A program made the translations under genes and the position numbers. A stretch of 64,000 nucleotides of DNA from contig NZ_AP028908.1 of NCBI RefSeq assembly GCF_037076465.1, positions 2,170,001 through 2,234,000 of the forward strand. The letters run 5' to 3'. This document shows, in pieces, positions 10,150 through 19,610 of the stretch (positions are counted from its first letter, which is position 1; each line of letters opens with the position of its first letter). The notes below the pieces were generated by a model. The model was not told the origin of the DNA. It saw only the letters and a list, made by a program, of their open reading frames with translations, and did not search any database. This stretch comes from Pectobacterium araliae. GTDB taxonomy: Bacteria > Pseudomonadota > Gammaproteobacteria > Enterobacterales > Enterobacteriaceae.

Positions 10150-11274
10150 TTGAATTATCAGTTGATCACTTCCGACATCGGGTTACAACAAGTCTGCGCT
10201 CAGGCGCGACGCTTTCCGCAGGTGGCATTGGACACGGAGTTCGTCAGAACCCGCACGTATTACCCGCAATTAGGGTTGATTCAATTGTATGACGGTGAAC
10301 AGCTTTCACTTATCGACCCGTTAACGATTACAGACTGGGCATCTTTTCAGGCATTACTGCGTGACGAGCAGGTCACTAAATTTCTGCATGCGGGCAGCGA
10401 AGATCTGGAAGTCTTTCTCAATACGTTTGGAACACTACCGACGCCTTTCATTGATACACAGATTCTGGCCGCATTTTTAGGCAAACCACTTTCTTATGGT
10501 TTTGCTGCGCTGGTGGCCGATTACATGAACGTGACGCTGGATAAAAGTGAATCGAGAACGGACTGGCTTGCCCGACCGCTGAGCGAAAAACAGTGTGACT
10601 ACGCGGCCGCTGATGTGTTCTATCTGTTGCCGATGGCGCTCCAATTGGTGGCGGATACCGAAGCCGCAGGGTGGATGAACGCGGCGTTGGACGAGTGCCT
10701 CCTGCTTTGTCAGCGTAAACAGGATATTTTGGCGCCGGCGCTAGCCTACCGTGAATTTGGCAATGCCTGGCAACTGCGTGGAAGAAACCTGGCGTGTCTT
10801 CAACGTTTGGCTGAGTGGCGTTTACGTAAAGCGCGTGAGCGGGACAGTGCGGTGAATTTTGTCGTACGTGAAGAGAACCTGTTACAGGTCGCACGTTGTC
10901 TGCCGTCTTCGCTGGGGGAACTGAGCTCTCTGGGGCTGAGCGGCCCTGAAATCCGCTATCACGGAAAAACGCTACTGGATTGTGTTGCGCAGACGGACGG
11001 CATTGCTGATATGGATTGCCCACCACCAGTCATTAATTTGATCGACCATCCTGGCTATAAAAAAGCGTTTAAAGATATCAAAGCGCTGGTACAGCGCGTG
11101 AGTGAACAGAGTGGATTATCCGCCGAGCTGTTGGCATCACGTCGTCAAATTAATCGCCTGTTGAACTGGCACTGGAAATTAACTGGGCAAGATTCCTGCA
11201 CACCGGAAATGCTATCTGGCTGGCGTGGACAATTATATGGCGATGAGCTGCGCGAAATTGTGCAGGGCTATTAA
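10150..11274 (+). CDS. rnd: Ribonuclease D
   Basis: A 374-residue 3'-5' exoribonuclease that trims tRNA and other small RNA 3' ends. The DEDD exonuclease domain opens with VALDTEFVRTRTYYPQ (catalytic Asp and Glu near residues 28 and 30), and KSESRTDWLARPL with CDYAAADVFYLL supplies the later acidic residues. Two HRDC-type helical domains follow. The start is TTG at 10150, giving MNYQLITSD; a UUG start is also used by E. coli rnd, where it limits expression. No strong ribosome site is seen. It lies between fadD and the convergent minE. Confidence 0.95.
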   Translation: MNYQLITSDIGLQQVCAQARRFPQVALDTEFVRTRTYYPQLGLIQLYDGEQLSLIDPLTITDWASFQALLRDEQVTKFLHAGSEDLEVFLNTFGTLPTPFIDTQILAAFLGKPLSYGFAALVADYMNVTLDKSESRTDWLARPLSEKQCDYAAADVFYLLPMALQLVADTEAAGWMNAALDECLLLCQRKQDILAPALAYREFGNAWQLRGRNLACLQRLAEWRLRKARERDSAVNFVVREENLLQVARCLPSSLGELSSLGLSGPEIRYHGKTLLDCVAQTDGIADMDCPPPVINLIDHPGYKKAFKDIKALVQRVSEQSGLSAELLASRRQINRLLNWHWKLTGQDSCTPEMLSGWRGQLYGDELREIVQGY

Positions 11275-11459
11275 TCACTGGCAAACGTGTATTCTCAAGG
11301 CGCCTTATTTGTTGCGATGTTCAATTAGGGAAAGGCAGCAAATAGGGTGAGAAGAAAACGGTGAAAAACAAAATAAAAACACTGTCTAAATATACAGCTT
11401 ATTTTGAGCTGTTCGCGTTTTAGAAAGGTGACAAAAGAAAGAATCTTGATGAATTTACT

Positions 11460-11478
11460 CAAGTCAGTGATTCGAGTG
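11460..11478 (+). repeat. Internal fragment of the interspersed repeat
   Basis: CAAGTCAGTGATTCGAGTG matches the internal segment at 14035-14053 of the long repeat copy at 18 of 19 positions. No ends of the element are seen here, so this is a fragment in the rnd-minE gap. Confidence 0.5.
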
Positions 11479-11490
11479 TATAGCGAGTAT

Positions 11491-11518
11491 ATATCCCCTG
11501 CGTGAAAGCAGGGGATAT
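11491..11518. terminator. Strong hairpin between convergent rnd and minE
   Basis: A perfect 11-bp stem ATATCCCCTGC/GCAGGGGATAT with a six-base loop, 13 bases past the minE stop. Neither side has a T run, so it is either an atypical bidirectional terminator or an mRNA 3'-end stabiliser. Confidence 0.5.
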
Positions 11519-11531
11519 TACAGCAGAAAAA

Positions 11532-11801
11532 TCATTTAGGCGTTTCTTCCGCTTCCGGTAATGTCACGTTCAACTCAAGCACGGAAATATCATCTCCTTT
11601 TTGCTCAAGTTGAACGGTCACCATCTCAGGATCAATCTGTACATATCTACAGATAACCTCAAGAATGTCTCGCTTTAATTGCGGCAGATAATGGGGTTCG
11701 CTATCACCCCGGCGTCGCTCCGCGACAATAATTTGCAGCCGTTCCTTGGCAATATTGGCTGTCGTTTTTTTGCGGGACAGAAAGAAGTCCAGTAAAGCCA
11801 T
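11532..11801 (-). CDS. minE: Cell division topological specificity factor MinE
   Basis: An 89-residue protein that activates the MinD ATPase and drives the pole-to-pole oscillation that keeps MinC away from midcell. The N-terminal [20 protein letters not shown] covers the membrane-binding and anti-MinCD region; the C-terminal beta domain gives topological specificity. The ribosome site GGGGGAT lies inside the end of minD, whose stop is only three bases before the ATG, so the two are translationally linked. It is the last gene of the minCDE operon. Confidence 0.97.
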   Translation of the reverse strand: MALLDFFLSRKKTTANIAKERLQIIVAERRRGDSEPHYLPQLKRDILEVICRYVQIDPEMVTVQLEQKGDDISVLELNVTLPEAEETPK

Positions 11802-11804
11802 AAT

Positions 11805-12617
11805 TTATCCCCCAAAAAGTCGTTTAAGGAAACCCTTCTTCTCTTCTTCAATAAAACGGAAAGGACGCTCCTCGCCAAGTAAACGTTCAACGGTATCCGC
11901 GTAGGCTTTACCTGCATCGGCTTCCGCATCCAGAATCACTGGCTCGCCTTGGTTAGAGGCGCGCAGTACAGATTGGTCTTCAGGAATCACGCCAACCAGC
12001 GGAATCCGTAGGATCTCAAGGACGTCTTCCATACTCAACATGTCGCCACGGCTCACCCGGCCTGGGTTGTAGCGTGTCAGCAGCAGATGCTCTTTGATCG
12101 GATCTTCAGAACGTTCCGCACGACGTGATTTTGAGGACAAAATACCCAAAATACGGTCAGAGTCGCGGACGGAAGACACTTCCGGGTTAGTGGTGATAAT
12201 CGCTTCGTCAGCGAAATAGAGTGCCATCAATGCACCCGTTTCAATCCCGGCTGGTGAATCACACACGATAAAATCGAACGCCATATCCCCCAGGTCGTTG
12301 AGTATTTTTTCAACGCCCTCATGCGTTAACGCATCCTTGTCGCGTGTTTGCGATGCAGGCAGAATATAGAGGTTATCCGTTCTCTTATCTTTGATCAGCG
12401 CCTGATTCAGCGTGGCATCACCCTGAATCACGTTCACGAAGTCATACACGACGCGACGCTCACATCCCATGATCAGGTCGAGGTTACGTAGACCGATATC
12501 AAAATCGATGACGACCGTTTTTTTTCCTTTCTGGGCTAAACCGGTAGCAATGGCCGCGCTTGATGTGGTCTTGCCAACGCCCCCTTTGCCCGATGTAACA
12601 ACAATGATGCGTGCCAT
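11805..12617 (-). CDS. minD: Septum site-determining ATPase MinD
   Basis: A 270-residue ParA/MinD-type ATPase that binds the inner membrane when ATP-loaded and recruits MinC and MinE. The deviant Walker A KGGVGKTT is at residues 11-18 with the signature lysine K11. The C-terminal amphipathic membrane-targeting helix EEEKKGFLKRLFGG is intact. AAGGAAAC precedes the ATG. It is the middle gene of minCDE, 19 bases after minC. Confidence 0.98.
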   Translation of the reverse strand: MARIIVVTSGKGGVGKTTSSAAIATGLAQKGKKTVVIDFDIGLRNLDLIMGCERRVVYDFVNVIQGDATLNQALIKDKRTDNLYILPASQTRDKDALTHEGVEKILNDLGDMAFDFIVCDSPAGIETGALMALYFADEAIITTNPEVSSVRDSDRILGILSSKSRRAERSEDPIKEHLLLTRYNPGRVSRGDMLSMEDVLEILRIPLVGVIPEDQSVLRASNQGEPVILDAEADAGKAYADTVERLLGEERPFRFIEEEKKGFLKRLFGG

Positions 12618-12636
12618 AATGTTTCCTTGGGAGATT

Positions 12637-13323
12637 CTAGTCTAGAGGTTTTATCGTTAACACATTGTCCAGCTGGTTCAGGTTGATCCGCGCTGGTTGC
12701 CCAAAATATGCTTCAGGAATCTGGTCACTCAGCCAGTAACGTCCGGCAATAGAGAGCAGTTCTGCGGCCAGATGCGTACAGAATATCTGGCTTTGAACAT
12801 CGCCAGAAACCCCCGCTAGGGCTCGGCCGCGCATCATGCCGTAAATATGAATATTGCCATCAGCAATCACCTCTGCTCCTGCGCTGACGCTACTCATGAC
12901 GATTAAGTCACTGTTCCGAGCATAAATCTGTTGGCCGGAGCGAACAGGGGTGTTGATGACTTTCGTTTTCACCGCGGTAGGAACAGCAGCAACGGGTTCG
13001 ACTACCCGACGTTGTGCTTTGCCTTCACTCAAAAGAGGAAGCCCCGCCTGTGCAATGGCTTTTTTTAATACGTCGTCGGTGCATCCGCTGACGCCGACGA
13101 CATGCAGACCCGTTGATGAAATGGCTTGCTGCAATTTTATCCAGTCGGTTTCCGCTGTTAATGCAGCAACATTAATGACAACAGGGGCATTTTTCAGGAA
13201 AGCAGGCGCTTGCTCTATTTTTTCCTGTAGTGCCTGGTAAATTACCTCGGGTTGGGAATCATGCAAATGAACAACCGATAAGGTAAAGCTGCTGCCTTTT
13301 AGCTCTATTGGCGTTTGTGACAT
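12637..13323 (-). CDS. minC: Septum formation inhibitor MinC
   Basis: A 228-residue inhibitor of FtsZ ring assembly. The N-terminal domain (about residues 1-105, start [18 protein letters not shown]) acts on FtsZ. A variable linker rich in Val and Ala follows, then a C-terminal beta-helix (from about residue 125, [20 protein letters not shown]) that binds MinD. CAGGATAG provides the ribosome site. It is first in the operon and diverges from ycgL with 136 bases between them. Confidence 0.97.
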   Translation of the reverse strand: MSQTPIELKGSSFTLSVVHLHDSQPEVIYQALQEKIEQAPAFLKNAPVVINVAALTAETDWIKLQQAISSTGLHVVGVSGCTDDVLKKAIAQAGLPLLSEGKAQRRVVEPVAAVPTAVKTKVINTPVRSGQQIYARNSDLIVMSSVSAGAEVIADGNIHIYGMMRGRALAGVSGDVQSQIFCTHLAAELLSIAGRYWLSDQIPEAYFGQPARINLNQLDNVLTIKPLD

Positions 13324-13459
13324 CTATCCTGACTCAGTTTCAGCATCTTTTAATCCCTAGAGTAACATTTAAGGCATGATATTCCAGAGCGCTGTAAGCA
13401 TGTTATAGTTACAATTATATACAGGCAAGATGGCATTCCCATCAATTAGAGTAAAAAAA

Positions 13460-13717
13460 ATGTTTTGTGTGATCTATCGAAGTGCTAAACGCGATCAGAC
13501 CTATCTTTATGTTGAAAAAAAAGACGATTTTTCACGCGTGCCTGAAGAATTAATGAAAAGTTTTGGTGCGCCGCAGTTAGCCATGATTTTACCGTTGGAT
13601 GGGCGTAAAAAACTGGCGAATGCCGATATAGAAAAAATGAAACTTGCGCTCCAGGAACAGGGTTTTTATTTACAGGTTCCGCCGCCAGTTGAAAGCTTAT
13701 TAACCACGCCAGTATAA
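13460..13717 (+). CDS. ycgL: YcgL domain protein
   Basis: An 85-residue protein of the YcgL family (small alpha/beta fold, function unclear). It starts [20 protein letters not shown], and the motif [20 protein letters not shown] is conserved with E. coli YcgL. An in-frame ATG at 13430 would add ten residues ([10 protein letters not shown]); both starts have weak ribosome sites, and the shorter one fits the conserved core better. Divergent from minC, as in other enterobacteria. Confidence 0.85.
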   Translation: MFCVIYRSAKRDQTYLYVEKKDDFSRVPEELMKSFGAPQLAMILPLDGRKKLANADIEKMKLALQEQGFYLQVPPPVESLLTTPV

Positions 13718-13970
13718 GTGTAAAAAAATAATACTACAACGTACTTTCAGATAAAGCCGCACACATAATTTTCTGTGGAATATCTCGGCTGTTCAGATGA
13801 TATTCCGCACGATAAATATTCATCTTTCGAGTTTTAGCCTGCCATAATTTAATTGTTTCTCATCTTGATAGGTTATAACGCCTTCTTTAGACGACGCGGT
13901 CGGCAACCTCGCACTCCTGAAATCTGTTGGGGGAACCCCTGTTGCGATGATATAACGATGGTTTTGCTTA
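13718..13970. other. Non-coding stretch before the long repeat
   Basis: About 250 bases between the ycgL stop and the repeat. AT-rich in the first half. A short GC-rich part at 13887-13955 contains GGGGGAACCCC and two CAAC/GTTG blocks that could fold, but nothing I can assign. Open frames through this stretch and the repeat have no family resemblance. Confidence 0.4.
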
Positions 13971-14174
<204 letters not shown>

Positions 14175-14247
14175 GCTGTTTTCCTTTTGGGCGAATTGTG
14201 CGCCACGAAAACAGCGATAATCCAACAGACAGGGTAGGAGAATACTC

Positions 14248-14904
14248 ATGTATCAACACAGAGACTGGCAGGGCGCGCTGCTTGATTTCCCAGTAAATAA
14301 AGTCGTTTGCGTCGGAAGCAACTACTCAGAACACATCAAAGAAATGGGAAATGCGACCCCGAGCGAGCCAGTGTTATTCATCAAGCCTGAAACTGCATTG
14401 TGTGATTTACGTCAGCCCGTCGCCATTCCCAAAAATCTGGGTTCAGTTCACCACGAAGTTGAGCTAGCGGTACTGATTGGTACGCCGTTAAAGCAGGCGA
14501 ATGAAGAGCGCGTCGCTCGTGCCATCGCGGGTTATGGTGTCGCGCTGGATTTGACACTGCGTGATTTGCAGTCTGAATTCAAAAAAGTGGGTCAGCCGTG
14601 GGAAAAAGCCAAAGCGTTTGACGGCTCTTGCCCGATCTCCGGTTTTATTCCGGTTGCCGAATTTGGCGATCCGCAGCAAACCGAACTGGGTGTAAAAGTG
14701 AATGATGAAGTGCGCCAGCAGGGCAACACGCGTGATATGATTACGCCGATTCTGCCGCTGATTGCCTATATGAGCCGTTTCTTTACGCTGCGCGCGGGTG
14801 ATATTATTTTAACGGGTACGCCGAAAGGGGTCGGTCCGATTCTGTCTGGCGATATGCTGACGATTACGGTAAATGACCGGACGCTGAGCACACGTATTAT
14901 TTAA
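14248..14904 (+). CDS. ycgM: Fumarylacetoacetate hydrolase family protein YcgM
   Basis: A 218-residue FAH-fold enzyme. Family members act on 2-oxo acids (acylpyruvate hydrolysis, oxaloacetate decarboxylation or enol-keto tautomerisation), and the E. coli protein has been linked to oxaloacetate. The substrate here is inferred by family. Metal-binding acidic residues lie in [13 protein letters not shown] (about residues 71-83) and [12 protein letters not shown], and the C-terminal [11 protein letters not shown] is conserved. The ATG has a good AGGAG nine to ten bases upstream. It precedes ycgN by 107 bases, as in E. coli. Confidence 0.9.
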   Translation: MYQHRDWQGALLDFPVNKVVCVGSNYSEHIKEMGNATPSEPVLFIKPETALCDLRQPVAIPKNLGSVHHEVELAVLIGTPLKQANEERVARAIAGYGVALDLTLRDLQSEFKKVGQPWEKAKAFDGSCPISGFIPVAEFGDPQQTELGVKVNDEVRQQGNTRDMITPILPLIAYMSRFFTLRAGDIILTGTPKGVGPILSGDMLTITVNDRTLSTRII

Positions 14905-14911
14905 CGCACTG

Positions 14912-14937
14912 GCTGCCCGTGCCGAATGACGGGCAGC
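14912..14937. repeat. GC-rich hairpin between ycgM and ycgN
   Basis: A perfect nine-bp stem GCTGCCCGT/ACGGGCAGC with an eight-base loop, directly after the ycgM stop. There is no T tail, so it is more likely an mRNA-stabilising stem than a terminator. Confidence 0.5.
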
Positions 14938-15011
14938 AACACTTCCCCGCAGTGCCTGCCAGAATCACGCCTCTTTATTCACAATGCTATAGATTTACAA
15001 CAGGAAGAAAC

Positions 15012-15458
15012 ATGACTGAACGCCCTTTTTGGCAGCAAAAAACGTTGTCTGAGATGTCTGACGATGAATGGGAATCGCTGTGCGATGGCTGCGGTCAGTG
15101 CTGTTTGCATAAACTGATTGATGAGGATACAGAGGAAATCTACTTTACCAACGTCGCCTGCAATCAGCTGAATATTAAAAGCTGCCAGTGCCGTAACTAT
15201 GAAAAACGCTTCGAGTACGAACCAGACTGCATTAAGCTGACGCGCGAAAACCTGCTGACGTTTAACTGGCTACCGGCGACCTGTGCTTATCGTTTGGTTC
15301 ATGAGCGTGAGGCTTTACCGCAGTGGCATCCGCTGGTTTGTGGTACCAAGACAGCAATGCACCGTGAACGTATCTCCGTGCGCCATATCGCCGTGCGCGA
15401 AAGTGAAGTGGTGGACTGGCAGGACCATATTTTGAATAAACCTGAATGGGCGCGGTAG
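15012..15458 (+). CDS. ycgN: UPF0260 (YkgJ-type cysteine cluster) protein YcgN
   Basis: A 148-residue protein with the cysteine cluster [10 protein letters not shown] at residues 24-33 and further cysteines in VACNQL, SCQCRNY, DCIKL and ATCAYRL. This pattern is typical of the zinc or iron-sulfur chelating YkgJ-like families. It aligns end to end with E. coli YcgN. The ATG at 15012 has AGGAAG five bases upstream; the frame extends to 14919 but the extra residues cross the gap and are not conserved. The biochemical role is unknown. Confidence 0.9.
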   Translation: MTERPFWQQKTLSEMSDDEWESLCDGCGQCCLHKLIDEDTEEIYFTNVACNQLNIKSCQCRNYEKRFEYEPDCIKLTRENLLTFNWLPATCAYRLVHEREALPQWHPLVCGTKTAMHRERISVRHIAVRESEVVDWQDHILNKPEWAR

Positions 15459-15484
15459 TTTCTGTTCGATACGCGTTGTTGCAT

Positions 15485-15535
15485 GCCTAAAACAAGAAGT
15501 CCCTCAATCTGAATCTCTCAGAAGAGGGGCTTGTT
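15485..15535 (-). terminator. Likely terminator of the mgtS-type gene
   Basis: Read on the minus strand, a stem built from AACAAG-(C)-CCCTC pairs with GAGGG-(ACTT)-CTTGTT (15491-15505 with 15524-15535). It carries a small inner hairpin and is followed by GTTTTAGG. It lies just beyond the stop of the 31-residue gene. Confidence 0.55.
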
Positions 15536-15558
15536 ATCGGGGGGAGAGTCAGTGCTCA

Positions 15559-15654
15559 TTAGTCATCCCATTTGGGGCTCAGGTACGCCGCCAGAAAGCT
15601 AAGAGAAAGGATGCCGCCCAATACGGCGATGAAAATATTGATATTGCCTAACAT
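15559..15654 (-). CDS. mgtS: MgtS-type small inner-membrane protein (31 aa)
   Basis: A 31-residue single-pass membrane peptide too short for usual gene callers. It begins MLGNINIFIAVLGG, has one hydrophobic helix (about residues 6-24) and ends in AYLSPKWDD. From memory this matches E. coli MgtS (YneM; MLGN.N.F.AVLG...FLAAY.S.KWDD) over its full length. In E. coli MgtS is PhoPQ-induced at low magnesium and protects the MgtA magnesium importer from degradation. GGAG lies nine bases before the ATG. I found no clear PhoP box in the 315 bases upstream; a TATAGT at about 15732-15737 (minus) could be a -10. E. coli has it at a different locus. Confidence 0.85.
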   Translation of the reverse strand: MLGNINIFIAVLGGILSLSFLAAYLSPKWDD

Positions 15655-15969
15655 GATTGTTTCTCCTGAATAAATTAATTGCGATAGAAATACCTCATAG
15701 GATGAGAAGTCGTTGTTGACCTGCGGTACGTACTATAGGCATGAGTCGGTGCGTAATGAAGAAAAAGTACTCAGAAAGGGGCTGGTGGTTTAAAGACCAT
15801 TGAGGTCGAAAACGTTGCACGTTACGGCTGAGACCGAAATGTCCGTTTGTTTTTGCCCGTCACTTCACATTTTTATTTTTCCTTGTGCGAATCATGCTGC
15901 CGACTCCGGCATAAATCGTGGTGTGTTGTATAATTTTAGAGCAGCATAACCAGCAGAGGGGGAGAGCAT
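15655..15969. other. Intergenic region between divergent small genes
   Basis: A 315-base gap carrying promoters for the mgtS-type gene (minus; TATAGT near 15732) and for the 65-residue gene (plus; TATAAT at 15929-15934, no convincing -35). A short inverted repeat GGTTTAAAGACC is near 15787-15798. No direct TGTTTA-N5-TGTTTA PhoP box was seen. No open frame was recognised. Confidence 0.4.
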
Positions 15970-16167
15970 ATGATTAACTTTGAGAAAATTATTCTTGAGT
16001 ACAGCGAGCAATACACCGACTTTGCTGCCTCCACGATTGCTTTCATGGAAAGTCAGGAAAAAAAGATCGACGCAGATGAAATATCACGCAGAATTCCGCT
16101 GGAAAAAAGACCTTTTTTCAACGAGCGATTAGGTCATTATCGCGATATCTACAGACCACAGCAATGA
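15970..16167 (+). CDS. Small conserved-looking protein of unknown function (65 aa)
   Basis: A 65-residue soluble protein, MINFEKIILEYSEQYTDFAA at the start, with no signal peptide or membrane helix. It looks mostly helical with a basic C-terminal half (RRIPLEKRPFFNERLGHY). I do not recognise a named family. Coding is supported by a strong ribosome site (GAGGGGGAGAG ending four bases before the ATG), a TATAAT 36 bases upstream and a good terminator directly after it. It stands alone between the mgtS-type gene and dsbB. Confidence 0.75.
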   Translation: MINFEKIILEYSEQYTDFAASTIAFMESQEKKIDADEISRRIPLEKRPFFNERLGHYRDIYRPQQ

Positions 16168-16208
16168 TGGTTGGCACAAGCCAGTGAAGCGTAGAAACCG
16201 TTACCAGA

Positions 16209-16233
16209 AGCCCGACATATTGTCGGGCTTTTT
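16209..16233 (+). terminator. Rho-independent terminator after the 65-aa gene
   Basis: A perfect nine-bp stem AGCCCGACA/TGTCGGGCT with a three-base loop (16209-16229), followed by TTTT. It is placed between the 65-residue gene and the convergent dsbB. Confidence 0.88.
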
Positions 16234-16257
16234 GGTTCATTCTTACCGGGTATATGG

Positions 16258-16788
16258 TCAGCGGCTGAAGAGGTCGCGACGTTTAGGGCGGAAAGGTTGA
16301 GCGATCAGCACCAGCACGGCAACCACCAGATAAGCGGCAAAGATACCTAGCAGCCATTGTGGCATTTCCATCGAGAGAAATGACCACTGACGCTCTGAGC
16401 AATCACCTGTCGCATTAAAAATGGCCGGAAGCCATTTGTCTAAAGGCAGCCATGACGGGAAGCTGACAAAGAAATCACAGGTGGTAAACGGCGACGGATT
16501 CAATAAGATATCCGTATGCTTCCATGCCAGTCGAATCCCTTCGTAGGAACTGTATATCCATAGCACGATGGCTGGATAACGCAATAGGCTTGACGGCGCA
16601 ATAGCGCCGACAATACCTGCCGCGAACACACCCCATAACGCACAGCGCTGATAGATACACAGTACGCACGGTTTTAAAAGCATAACGTGCTGAAAGTAGA
16701 GCGCAGTCAACTCCAGTGCTAAAGCAGTAAACGCGAGCAGCAGCCACGCACCACGTCCGCGTGAGCAACGATTAAGAAATCGCAACAT
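16258..16788 (-). CDS. dsbB: Disulfide bond formation protein B
   Basis: A 176-residue inner-membrane quinone reductase that reoxidises periplasmic DsbA. Four membrane helices are apparent. The first periplasmic pair C41-V-L-C44 and the second pair C104/C130 are at exactly the E. coli positions, and R48 of the quinone site (YQRC) is present. Transcribed toward the terminator at 16209-16233 and followed upstream by nhaB in the same direction with 195 bases between. Confidence 0.96.
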   Translation of the reverse strand: MLRFLNRCSRGRGAWLLLAFTALALELTALYFQHVMLLKPCVLCIYQRCALWGVFAAGIVGAIAPSSLLRYPAIVLWIYSSYEGIRLAWKHTDILLNPSPFTTCDFFVSFPSWLPLDKWLPAIFNATGDCSERQWSFLSMEMPQWLLGIFAAYLVVAVLVLIAQPFRPKRRDLFSR

Positions 16789-16909
16789 AAAAATATTCCA
16801 TGCTAAACATGATTAAAGCAGCAGTGTAAACCGTTCAGGCTTCACTGCCATCATTTCACTGTGCAAAACGTAACGATATGTTTATTTGATGCTTCTCTGT
16901 CATTTTTTC

Positions 16910-16957
16910 GGCGACAGCGTCCCCGCTGATAACGTCATCAACAGGGACGTTGTCGCC
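16910..16957. repeat. Long hairpin between nhaB and dsbB
   Basis: A 14-bp stem, GGCGACAGCGTCCC (16910-16923) with GGGACGTTGTCGCC (16944-16957), one G-T wobble, 20-base loop. A T run lies only on the left (16903-16908), which is the wrong side for stopping nhaB transcripts. It is therefore more likely an RNA-processing or stabilising stem in the nhaB-dsbB gap. Confidence 0.5.
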
Positions 16958-16983
16958 ACCGTAATGACTATACACGATCGTGA

Positions 16984-18564
16984 TTATGAGTGACTGCCCG
17001 GTATGGTCAAATTTGGCAAAGAAATCCAGTGATTATTCAGCAAAAAGTCAGTGAACGGCACCAACGTGAATTCGATGCAAAATAACCCGACCAACGTCAT
17101 CACTATGGTGTAAGGCAGTGCCATGATTACCATGCGCCCGTAAGAGAGGCGGATAAGCGGTGCCAGCGCGGATGTTAGCAAGAACAGAAACGCCGCTTGC
17201 CCATTCGGCGTAGCAACGGAAGGCAGGTTCGTGCCAGTATTGATCGCGACAGCGAGCAACTCAAACTGAGGTAAGGAAATTTTACCGCTCTCAAAGGCGT
17301 TACGAGCTTCATTGATGTAAACCGATCCCACAAAGACATTATCCGATATCGATGATAGCAGGCCATTGAACAGATAAAACTGCGTCAGTTGGTCGCTATC
17401 AGAAGATTGCAGGACGTAATGGATAATCGGTGAGAACAGGTGCTGATCGATAATGACGGCGACGATGGCAAAGAAGACCGTCAGCAGCGCAGTAAACGGC
17501 ATGGCATCCTGAAACGCTTTACCAATAGCGTGTTCTTCGGTCACACCACAAAACGTTGTGGCCATAATAATCACAGAGAGGCCAATCAACCCGACTTCAG
17601 CCAGATGAAACGCCAGCGCGACGATAAGCCAGATGCCAATCATCGCCTGTACCAGCAAACGTACTTTATCCTGTGGCGTGTGTTTTTCTGTCATGTCCCG
17701 ATCGTAGTCTTCAAGCACGCGGCGCACGTTGTCTGGCAGGTTCACCCCATAGCCGAACAGCGTGAAGCGTTCGACCAGCAGGCAGGTGATGATACCGCAA
17801 ATAAGAACGGGGACGGTCACCGCTGACATGCGCAGGAAAAAGCTGACAAAATCCCAGCTAGCGCTTTTTGCAATAATCAGATTTTGCGGTTCGCCGACCA
17901 TCGTCATTACCCCACCCAACGCTGTACCGACGCCCGCGTGCATCATCAGGCTACGTAGAAATGCACGGAATTGGTCTAGCGTACGATGATGTTCCTCGCT
18001 GCTTAATGCGCTGTCATCGCTGATGTCGGTCTCGTCGTCACCCTGTTGGGACGCGAAACGGTGGTAAATACCATAGAATCCAATAGCGACGCTGATAACG
18101 ACAGCAATCACGGTCAACGCGTCTAAAAAAGCGGAGAGAAACGCCGCCGCCATACAGAAGGCGAGTGAGAGTAACATTTTGGAGTGAATGCGCAGCAGCA
18201 ATTTGGTAAACACAAACAGCAGCAGTTGTTTCATGAAGTAGATGCCAGCCACCATAAACACCAGCAGCATGAGAACTTCAATATTCCCCGTGACTTCATG
18301 CCACACCTGCTGTGGGCTGGTCATACCGATGACGACGGCCTCTAGCGCCAGCAGTCCGCCTGGCTGTAGCGGATAGCATTTCAGCGCCATGCCGAGCGTA
18401 AAAATAAATTCCACCACCAGTAGCCAACCCGCCCAGAACGGGCTGACAAAATAGAACAGCAACGGATTAATCAACAAGAAACCAAAAATAGTCAGTTTGT
18501 ACCAATCTGGCGCGTGTCCCAGAAAGTTTTTTAACAGCGCGCGGTGAAGGGGAATGGCATGCAT
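16984..18564 (-). CDS. nhaB: Na+/H+ antiporter NhaB
   Basis: A 526-residue inner-membrane sodium/proton antiporter with about a dozen hydrophobic segments. Conserved family stretches include [43 protein letters not shown] and [21 protein letters not shown] soluble acidic loop ([18 protein letters not shown]) is near residue 180. It is about a dozen residues longer than the E. coli protein. It diverges from fadR with 229 bases between, the standard enterobacterial pairing. Confidence 0.96.
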   Translation of the reverse strand: MHAIPLHRALLKNFLGHAPDWYKLTIFGFLLINPLLFYFVSPFWAGWLLVVEFIFTLGMALKCYPLQPGGLLALEAVVIGMTSPQQVWHEVTGNIEVLMLLVFMVAGIYFMKQLLLFVFTKLLLRIHSKMLLSLAFCMAAAFLSAFLDALTVIAVVISVAIGFYGIYHRFASQQGDDETDISDDSALSSEEHHRTLDQFRAFLRSLMMHAGVGTALGGVMTMVGEPQNLIIAKSASWDFVSFFLRMSAVTVPVLICGIITCLLVERFTLFGYGVNLPDNVRRVLEDYDRDMTEKHTPQDKVRLLVQAMIGIWLIVALAFHLAEVGLIGLSVIIMATTFCGVTEEHAIGKAFQDAMPFTALLTVFFAIVAVIIDQHLFSPIIHYVLQSSDSDQLTQFYLFNGLLSSISDNVFVGSVYINEARNAFESGKISLPQFELLAVAINTGTNLPSVATPNGQAAFLFLLTSALAPLIRLSYGRMVIMALPYTIVMTLVGLFCIEFTLVPFTDFLLNNHWISLPNLTIPGSHS

Positions 18565-18793
18565 AGTGGAAGGGAAATCCTTATTCGTTAGAATAGTTTG
18601 ATGGTTTTTATCATACCGTAAAAACTTTACAAATGGTCATAAGTCTACCGATCGTCGCAGTGAGGGGCGATGTGCCGTCACAATTTTTCATTGAAATGGT
18701 TCGGGGTCTGAGTACGGCGCTATATCATGATTCTTTCGTCTGGTATTATGACTTGGCTTTTTTCGGCAATCACCGCTACGGATTATCAAACAC

Positions 18794-19513
18794 ATGGTTA
18801 TAAAGGCGCAAAGTCCGGCTGGATTCGCGGAAGAATACATTATCGAAAGTATATGGAATAACCGCTTTCCACCTGGCTCTATTTTGCCCGCGGAGAGAGA
18901 GCTTTCCGAACTGATCGGCGTGACCCGCACAACCCTGCGTGAGGTGCTTCAGCGCCTAGCCCGCGATGGCTGGCTGACGATACAGCACGGGAAGCCAACA
19001 AAGATTAATAATTTTTGGGAAACTTCCGGGCTTAACATTCTGGAAACGCTGGCTCGACTCGATCACGATAGCGTGCCGCAATTGATCGATAACCTGCTGG
19101 CAGTGCGGACCAACATCGCCGCCATCTTTATTCGGACGGCGTTACGCCATAACCCAGAAAAGGTGCGTGAGGTATTAACCCAGGCAAACGCGGTAGATGA
19201 TAGCGCAGAAGCCTTTGCGCAACTTGACTATAACGTGTTCCGTGGTTTGGCTTTTGCCTCTGGCAATCCGATTTATGGTCTGATCCTGAACGGTCTGAAA
19301 GGGCTATATATCCGTGTCGGGCGCTACTATTTTTCCAATCTGGAAGCCCGCAAGCTGGCGGTGAATTTTTACGGTCGGCTGGAAGCGTTGCGTAGCGAAG
19401 AGTTATACGATCAGGTGATGGATGTCGTCAGACATTACGGTAAAGAAAGCGGGGCGATCTGGCACAGTATGCAGAGCGCCATCCCGCGGGATATCGCGGA
19501 AGTACGCCGCTAA
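18794..19513 (+). CDS. fadR: Fatty acid metabolism regulator FadR
   Basis: A 239-residue GntR-family regulator. Without long-chain acyl-CoA it represses beta-oxidation genes (fadD, fadL, fadBA, fadE) and activates fabA and fabB; acyl-CoA binding releases DNA. The winged helix-turn-helix occupies residues about 10-75 ([20 protein letters not shown]), and the all-helical acyl-CoA domain follows ([17 protein letters not shown]). A near-identical match to E. coli FadR. A candidate target operator lies at 8232 before fadD in this same window. Confidence 0.97.
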   Translation: MVIKAQSPAGFAEEYIIESIWNNRFPPGSILPAERELSELIGVTRTTLREVLQRLARDGWLTIQHGKPTKINNFWETSGLNILETLARLDHDSVPQLIDNLLAVRTNIAAIFIRTALRHNPEKVREVLTQANAVDDSAEAFAQLDYNVFRGLAFASGNPIYGLILNGLKGLYIRVGRYYFSNLEARKLAVNFYGRLEALRSEELYDQVMDVVRHYGKESGAIWHSMQSAIPRDIAEVRR

Positions 19514-19538
19514 GGCTCATACCGCAGTTTCATTGTGA

Positions 19539-19572
19539 AAAGGGGATTCAGGCAATAGCCTGAATCCCCTTT
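19539..19572. terminator. Bidirectional terminator between fadR and ycgB
   Basis: A perfect 15-bp stem AAAGGGGATTCAGGC/GCCTGAATCCCCTTT with a four-base loop. The A/T runs at the stem base serve both the rightward fadR and the leftward ycgB transcripts. Confidence 0.85.
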
Positions 19573-19610
19573 GTCTTTGGTCGTGTTGCTGACCTGTTAG
19601 GCGAGTTCCG

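Noticed and set aside
16895..16960. Intrinsic terminator of nhaB
   Set aside because: The stem is strong but the T run is on the wrong side for leftward transcription, so it is listed only as a hairpin.
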